From contig JAEUQS010000111.1 in NCBI GenBank assembly GCA_016789625.1, positions 1-10,113 of the forward strand: 10,113 nucleotides of DNA. Reading direction: 5' to 3'. Shown here piece after piece: positions 6,299-10,113 of this stretch; the first letter of the stretch is position 1; each line of letters opens with the position of its first letter. The notes beneath the pieces are model-generated. The model did not search any database. It was not told where the DNA came from and saw only the letters and a program-made list of their open reading frames with translations. Origin of the DNA: Acidobacteriota bacterium (GTDB lineage: Bacteria > Acidobacteriota > Thermoanaerobaculia > UBA5066). The translations under genes and the position numbers were made by a program.

Positions 6299-6798
6299 GC
6301 TTCGGGCGGCGGCGTCCCGGGGAGGGTCCGAGGGGGACCGCCAGGGACGCCGCTCTCGGCCTTCTCTCACGGAGGTCTCACACCGAGGCGGAGCTTCGCA
6401 GGAAGCTCCGCCTTCGTGCTTTCGAGCCTCCGGCGATCGACGAGGCGATCTCGTTCCTGCGGGAGAAGGGCTTCGTCGACGACGCGGCCGCGGCGGAGGC
6501 CGTCGTGCGCAGCAAGAGCCGGCGCTCCGGCCGCACGGTGATCCGGCAGACCCTCACCGCGCGGGGCGTGTCCAAGGAGAACGCCGAACGCGCGATGGAG
6601 ACGCTTTCCCCCGAGGTCGAGAGGAAGGCTCTCGCGGACGCCCTTTCGAAGAAGGACCGGAGCCTCGCCTCCGGTTTGACCTCGCGCGAGCGGTCGAAGA
6701 AACTCTTCGACCACCTCGCCCGGCGCGGCTTTCCGCCCGACGCCATCCGCGAGGCGCTTCACGAGAAAGGCAATCCGCCCCATGACGCAGACGACTGA
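6295..6798 (+). CDS. recX: Regulatory protein RecX
   Basis: RecX binds RecA filaments and limits their growth and coprotease/recombinase activity. The 167-residue protein is built of the three-helix repeats of the family: repeat 1 contains ALGLLSRRSHTEAELRRKL (about 20-38), followed by AIDEAISFLREKGFVDDAAAAEAVVRSKSRR (about 48-78) and RQTLTARGVSKENAERAM in repeat 2, with a less conserved third repeat ending RRGFPPDAIREAL. The N-terminal 18 or so residues are Arg/Gly-rich and variable. The GTG start overlaps the pilT stop; the 3' end overlaps alaS by 17 nt. In many bacteria recX follows recA directly and may precede alaS; here the alaS neighbour is kept but recA is replaced by pilT. Assignment rests on helix pattern and context and is firm. 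Confidence 0.9.
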   Translation: MSFGRRRPGEGPRGTARDAALGLLSRRSHTEAELRRKLRLRAFEPPAIDEAISFLREKGFVDDAAAAEAVVRSKSRRSGRTVIRQTLTARGVSKENAERAMETLSPEVERKALADALSKKDRSLASGLTSRERSKKLFDHLARRGFPPDAIREALHEKGNPPHDADD

Positions 6799-9481
6799 CT
6801 GGACCTCTTCGCGGGTTCGCGAGACGTTTCTTTCCTTCTTCGAGAGGAAGGACCACCGGCGTGTGTCCTCCTCCTCGCTCGTTCCCGCCGAAGACCCCAC
6901 GCTCCTCTTCACCAACGCCGGCATGAACCAGTTCAAGGACTGCTTCCTGGGCCGCGAGGTTCGGGCGTACAACCGCGCCACCACCGCGCAGAAGTGCGTG
7001 CGCGCGGGCGGCAAGCACAACGACCTCGACAACGTGGGCTACACGGCGCGCCACCACACGTTCTTCGAGATGCTCGGCAACTTCTCGTTCGGCGACTACT
7101 TCAAGCTGGACGCCATCGACTTCGCGTGGGAGCTCATCACCTCGAAGGAGTACTACGGGCTGGACCCCTCGCGCCTCTGGGCGACCGTCTACACCACCGA
7201 CGACGAGGCCGCAGAGCTCTGGGCGCGGTACCTCCCGAAGGAGCGCATCGCGCGGTTCGGCGAGAAGGACAACTTCTGGTCGATGGGCGACACGGGTCCC
7301 TGCGGTCCCTGCACGGAGATCCACTACGACCAGGGGCCCGACGTTCCCGGCGACGCGACGCCCAACTCGAGCGGCGACCGCGTGATCGAGATCTGGAACC
7401 TCGTCTTCATGCAGTTCGACCGCGACGCGCAGGGCAACCTCACGCCGCTGCCCAAGCCGTCGGTCGACACGGGCGCGGGCCTCGAGCGCATCACGGCGCT
7501 CCTCGAGGGAAAGAACAACAACTACGACACCGACCTCTTCCGCCCGCTGCTCGAGGTGCTCGAGACGATCTCCGGACGGACCTACGTGGGCGGCATGGCC
7601 GTCGAGGACGCCCCGTTCCGCGTGGTCGCCGATCACGCGCGGGCGGCGACGCTCCTCCTCGCCGACGGCGTGCTGCCCTCGAACGAGGGCCGCGGCTACG
7701 TGCTCCGCCGGATCCTCCGCCGGGCGATGCGCTACGCGCGGCGGCTCGGCATCACGCGCCCCTTCCTCGGCGAGCTCGTGGATCCCGTGTTCGCGGTGTT
7801 CCAGGACATCCATTTCGAAGGGGACACCGCGGGCCGGCGCGAGAACGTGAAGCGCCAGCTCCTCGACGAGGAGGAGCGCTTCGCCAAGACGATGTCGGCG
7901 GGCGCGGACCGTGTGGGCGAGGCGGTGTCCGAGGCGCGCCGCACGGGGGAGACGCGCCTCTCGGGCGCCACCGTGTTCCGCTTCTACGACACGTTCGGCA
8001 TTCCGCTCGAGCTCATCCAGGAGCTCGCGGAGGACGAAGGCGTCGCCGTCGACCACCAGGGCTTCGACGCCGAGCTCGCGGCCGCGAAGGAGCGTTCCAA
8101 GGGCGCCTCGAAGTTCGAGGCCGAAGACGCGGCGGTTCCCGAGAGCGAGCTTCAGGCCTCGTGGGCGACCGAGTTCCTCGGCTACCCCGAGCAGAGCTTC
8201 GTCTCCCTCCCGGGCGCCCGGGTGCTCGGTGTCTTCCGCGCCGAGGACGGCAAGGCGCCCGCGCGTGTCGCGTCGCTTCCCGCGGGCGCGACGGGTTTTC
8301 TCGTGAGCGACCGGACGGTCTTCTACCCCGAGGGCGGCGGGCAGGTCGGAGACACCGGCGAGGTCCGGTTCGCCGGCGGACGGGCGCGTATCGTCGACAC
8401 CCGGAAAGGCCCCGGCGGAAGGGTCGTCCTGCATCGCGTGAGCGTCGAGGAAGGGACGCTCGCCGAGGGCGCTGCGGTCGACCTCCACGTCGACGAATGG
8501 CAGCGCCGGAAGACCCAGGCCAACCACACGGCCACGCACCTTCTCCACGCGGCCCTCCGTACGGTGCTCGGAGAGAGCGTGCGCCAGATGGGCTCCCTCG
8601 TCGCGCCGGACCGTCTGCGCTTCGACTACGCGGTGTCGAAGGCGCCCACGGCCGCGCAGCTCGCGCGCATCGAGCGGCTCGTGAACGAGGAAGTTCTCCG
8701 CGACCGCGCCGTCACCAAAGACGTCGTCGGGATGGACGAGGCGAAGAGGCGCGGCGCCGTGATGTTCTTCGGTGAGAAGTACGGCGAGACGGTGCGCGTC
8801 GTGGACGTGGCGGGCTTCTCGATGGAGCTCTGCGGCGGCTGCCACGTCAACCGCACGGGCGAGATCGGCGGCTTCAAGATCGTCTCGGACAAGGCTCTCG
8901 CGTCCGGCGTGCGCCGGCTCGAGGCAGTCACGGCGTTCAACCTCGTGGAGCGCCTCTCGCGCGACGAGGATCTCCTCGCCGAGCTCGCGGAGGTCGCGCA
9001 GTCGGCGCCCGAGGATCTCGTGAAGAAGCTTCGCGACGTCCAGCACCGGCTCAAGGAGCAGGAGAAGGAGATCGCGAGGCTGAAGGTCCAGCTCGCGACG
9101 GGCGGAGCCTCGCCCGCCGAGGCGGCCGACGAGACGGTCGATGCCGGGGGCGTGAAGGTCCTCGCGAAGCGCGTACCGGCTCTGCCCGCGAACGAGCTCC
9201 GGAACCTCGCCGACACGTTCCGCGGCAAGCTCAAGAGCGGTGTCGTGCTCCTCGGCATGGAGGCGGAAGGCAAGGTCACGCTCCTCGCCGCGGTCACCGC
9301 GGACACGCTGTCGCGGGTTTCGGCGCACGAGCTGGCGCAGGCGATGGCGCCCGTCGTGGGGGGCAAGGGAGGCGGCAAGCCCGACTTCGCTCAGGCGGGA
9401 GGCAAGGACGGCTCGAAGATCGAGGCCGCGTTCGCGGCGGGCATCGCGAAGGTTCGGGAAAAGGCGGCGCTTCCCGGGTGA
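6782..9481 (+). CDS. alaS: Alanyl-tRNA synthetase
   Basis: Class II synthetase charging tRNA-Ala with alanine, with an editing site that clears Ser- and Gly-tRNA-Ala. At 899 residues it is full length. Visible in order: the N-terminal aminoacylation domain with SSSLVPAEDPTLLFTNAGMN, then RHHTFFEMLGNFSFGD at 90-105 and the GLER motif at 233-236; the tRNA-recognition region with GYVLRRILRRAMRYAR; the editing domain with HTATH (H582, H586) and CGGCH (C684, H688), the four zinc ligands; a coiled coil around 745-772; and the C-terminal DHHA1/C-Ala domain with the Gly-rich GGKGGGKPDFAQAGG at 860-874. The ATG at 6782 lies within the end of recX, giving a 17-nt overlap, with an AAAGG about 12 nt upstream. 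All key residues are present; nothing suggests a defect. Confidence 0.98.
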   Translation: MTQTTDWTSSRVRETFLSFFERKDHRRVSSSSLVPAEDPTLLFTNAGMNQFKDCFLGREVRAYNRATTAQKCVRAGGKHNDLDNVGYTARHHTFFEMLGNFSFGDYFKLDAIDFAWELITSKEYYGLDPSRLWATVYTTDDEAAELWARYLPKERIARFGEKDNFWSMGDTGPCGPCTEIHYDQGPDVPGDATPNSSGDRVIEIWNLVFMQFDRDAQGNLTPLPKPSVDTGAGLERITALLEGKNNNYDTDLFRPLLEVLETISGRTYVGGMAVEDAPFRVVADHARAATLLLADGVLPSNEGRGYVLRRILRRAMRYARRLGITRPFLGELVDPVFAVFQDIHFEGDTAGRRENVKRQLLDEEERFAKTMSAGADRVGEAVSEARRTGETRLSGATVFRFYDTFGIPLELIQELAEDEGVAVDHQGFDAELAAAKERSKGASKFEAEDAAVPESELQASWATEFLGYPEQSFVSLPGARVLGVFRAEDGKAPARVASLPAGATGFLVSDRTVFYPEGGGQVGDTGEVRFAGGRARIVDTRKGPGGRVVLHRVSVEEGTLAEGAAVDLHVDEWQRRKTQANHTATHLLHAALRTVLGESVRQMGSLVAPDRLRFDYAVSKAPTAAQLARIERLVNEEVLRDRAVTKDVVGMDEAKRRGAVMFFGEKYGETVRVVDVAGFSMELCGGCHVNRTGEIGGFKIVSDKALASGVRRLEAVTAFNLVERLSRDEDLLAELAEVAQSAPEDLVKKLRDVQHRLKEQEKEIARLKVQLATGGASPAEAADETVDAGGVKVLAKRVPALPANELRNLADTFRGKLKSGVVLLGMEAEGKVTLLAAVTADTLSRVSAHELAQAMAPVVGGKGGGKPDFAQAGGKDGSKIEAAFAAGIAKVREKAALPG

Positions 9482-9491
9482 AAGCCCATCG

Positions 9492-9504
9492 CAGACGTCG
9501 TCTG
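9492..9504. promoter_or_regulatory. Short dyad (CAGACG-T-CGTCTG) upstream of the lytic transglycosylase -10 box
   Basis: A perfect 6+1+6 inverted repeat lies in the 43-nt gap after alaS and ends two bases before a TATAAT box, placing it in the promoter spacer where a repressor or activator could bind. As a terminator for alaS it is poor: the loop is too small for the full stem and no T-run follows. Its role is inferred from position only. Confidence 0.3.
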
Positions 9505-9506
9505 GC

Positions 9507-9512
9507 TATAAT
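9507..9512 (+). promoter_or_regulatory. -10 box (perfect TATAAT) for the lytic transglycosylase gene
   Basis: TATAAT is a perfect -10 hexamer and stands out in very GC-rich DNA. Transcription at the usual distance would begin near 9519, only about 6 nt before the ATG at 9525, with no room for and no sign of a Shine-Dalgarno sequence. No good -35 element is seen 16-18 bp upstream; a TG two bases further from the box than the extended -10 position is present. A very short-leader mRNA is implied. Confidence 0.5.
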
Positions 9513-9524
9513 CGGCGCACCTTC

Positions 9525-10113
9525 ATGAAGCGTTCCGTCGCTTTCGTGCTCGCCTTGGCCTCTCTGGCCTCGCTCGGGACGTCCCAGGACGCCGAGGCGA
9601 ACGTGCGCCTGACGCGGCGCGGCGACGGCCGTGTAGTGATCTTCAACGACATCGGAAGCGGCTGGCGCGTCGCGGGGCGGGCCCCGTCGGACTCGTTCCT
9701 CATCGCCCGCAAGAGCGTCGCGACTCCGTTCGACGAGACGATCCACACCTGCTCGCGCGCGCACGGTATCGATCCGGGTCTCGTAAAGAGCGTCATGCTC
9801 ATCGAATCGAACTTCAACCCGCGCGCGGTTTCGCGCAAGGGCGCCCGGGGGCTCATGCAGCTCATGCCCGCGACGGCGCGCCGCTTCGGCGTGACGAACG
9901 CGTTCGACCCGCACGAGAACATCCGCGGGGGCACGGCCTACCTGGCGTGGCTGCTCGGCAACTTCAACGGCAACGTCCATCTCGCGCTCGCCGGCTACAA
10001 CGCCGGAGAGGGTGCCGTCGCGCGGTACGGAGGCGTGCCTCCCTACGCGGAAACGCAGGAGTACGTCCGGCGCGGGATGCTGGTGTACAGCGGCTCGGGC
10101 TCCTCGGGCGCGC
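9525..10113 (+). CDS. Secreted lytic transglycosylase (SLT family 1), 3' truncated by window edge
   Basis: Cleaves the MurNAc-GlcNAc bond of peptidoglycan to give 1,6-anhydro ends; expected in the periplasm or on the outer membrane. The visible 196 residues start with a signal peptide (MKRSVAFVLALASLASLG, cleavage probably before about residue 26; no lipobox cysteine seen). Residues about 26-65 (beginning NVRLTRRGDGRVVIFNDIG) are a leader region I do not recognise. The SLT domain begins near 69 with the catalytic glutamate E94 in MLIESNFNPRAVS, then GARGLMQLMPATARRFGV, DPHENIRGGTAYL, LALAGYNAGEGAV and a GGVPPYAETQEYV segment. The frame is still open at the window end and enters a Ser/Gly-rich stretch (SGSGSSGA). 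It has its own promoter candidate rather than joining alaS. The domain is certain; its specific physiological role is not. Confidence 0.93.
   Translation, partial: MKRSVAFVLALASLASLGTSQDAEANVRLTRRGDGRVVIFNDIGSGWRVAGRAPSDSFLIARKSVATPFDETIHTCSRAHGIDPGLVKSVMLIESNFNPRAVSRKGARGLMQLMPATARRFGVTNAFDPHENIRGGTAYLAWLLGNFNGNVHLALAGYNAGEGAVARYGGVPPYAETQEYVRRGMLVYSGSGSSGA

Noticed and set aside
5051..6370. A 439-codon minus-strand open frame opposite pilT
   Set aside because: It is a shadow of pilT, rich in Asp, Val, Arg and Leu, with no motif and no ribosome-binding site.
8209..8222. Perfect 14-bp palindrome CCCGGGCGCCCGGG inside alaS
   Set aside because: It encodes an ordinary PGAR stretch, is pure G/C, and sits mid-gene; expected by chance at this composition.
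6554..9328. A 924-codon open frame on the minus strand opposite alaS and recX
   Set aside because: It mirrors alaS codon by codon, is dominated by Arg, Glu, Val and Ala, shows no domain, and is the expected result of strong G/C third-position bias.
9482..9506. Rho-independent terminator after alaS
   Set aside because: The only inverted repeat (9492-9504) has a one-base centre and no T-run; it is better considered as a possible operator dyad.

Overview
This window is a GC-rich, tightly packed bacterial chromosomal segment (roughly two-thirds G+C by eye, with strongly G/C-biased third codon positions). It holds ten genes and almost no intergenic DNA. No tRNA, rRNA, CRISPR array, insertion sequence or phage gene is visible. 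The gene content (a dnaK-dnaJ-prmA-rsmE chaperone/methyltransferase block, a type IV pilus retraction ATPase, a pilT-recX-alaS run, and a periplasmic-type lytic transglycosylase) indicates a free-living, diderm, piliated bacterium. The style of the PilT and DnaK proteins suggests Acidobacteriota or a neighbouring phylum such as Myxococcota. That assignment is an inference from remembered family flavour, not from a search.

Layout. (1) Positions 1-3603, plus strand: the 3' part of dnaK, then dnaJ, prmA (ribosomal protein L11 methyltransferase) and rsmE (16S rRNA m3U1498 methyltransferase). dnaJ/prmA and prmA/rsmE overlap by 4 nt, so this is an operon linking protein folding to ribosome modification. 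The order is well known from other bacteria. (2) Positions 3600-4999, minus strand: a two-gene unit for molybdenum-hydroxylase maturation, mocA-like (cytidylyltransferase) then xdhC-like (cofactor insertion), joined by an ATGA overlap. It converges on rsmE with overlapping stop codons. No molybdenum hydroxylase structural gene is present. (3) Positions 5000-5122: a divergent intergenic region with a credible sigma-70-like promoter and a good ribosome-binding site for pilT. (4) Positions 5123-9481, plus strand: pilT, recX and alaS, all overlapping and probably one transcript. (5) Positions 9482-10113: a 43-nt gap with a perfect TATAAT box and a short dyad, then a secreted lytic transglycosylase cut by the window end.

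I see no clear undescribed system; the genes are recognisable and mostly conserved. The points most worth a second look are regulatory or architectural. -10-like boxes sit so close to the starts of dnaJ, mocA and the lytic transglycosylase that leaderless or nearly leaderless mRNAs are possible. An 18-bp perfect palindrome sits just before the xdhC start. The DnaK lacks the usual long acidic tail. The xdhC-mocA pair has no enzyme to mature nearby. PilT carries a C-terminal extension of about 35 residues.
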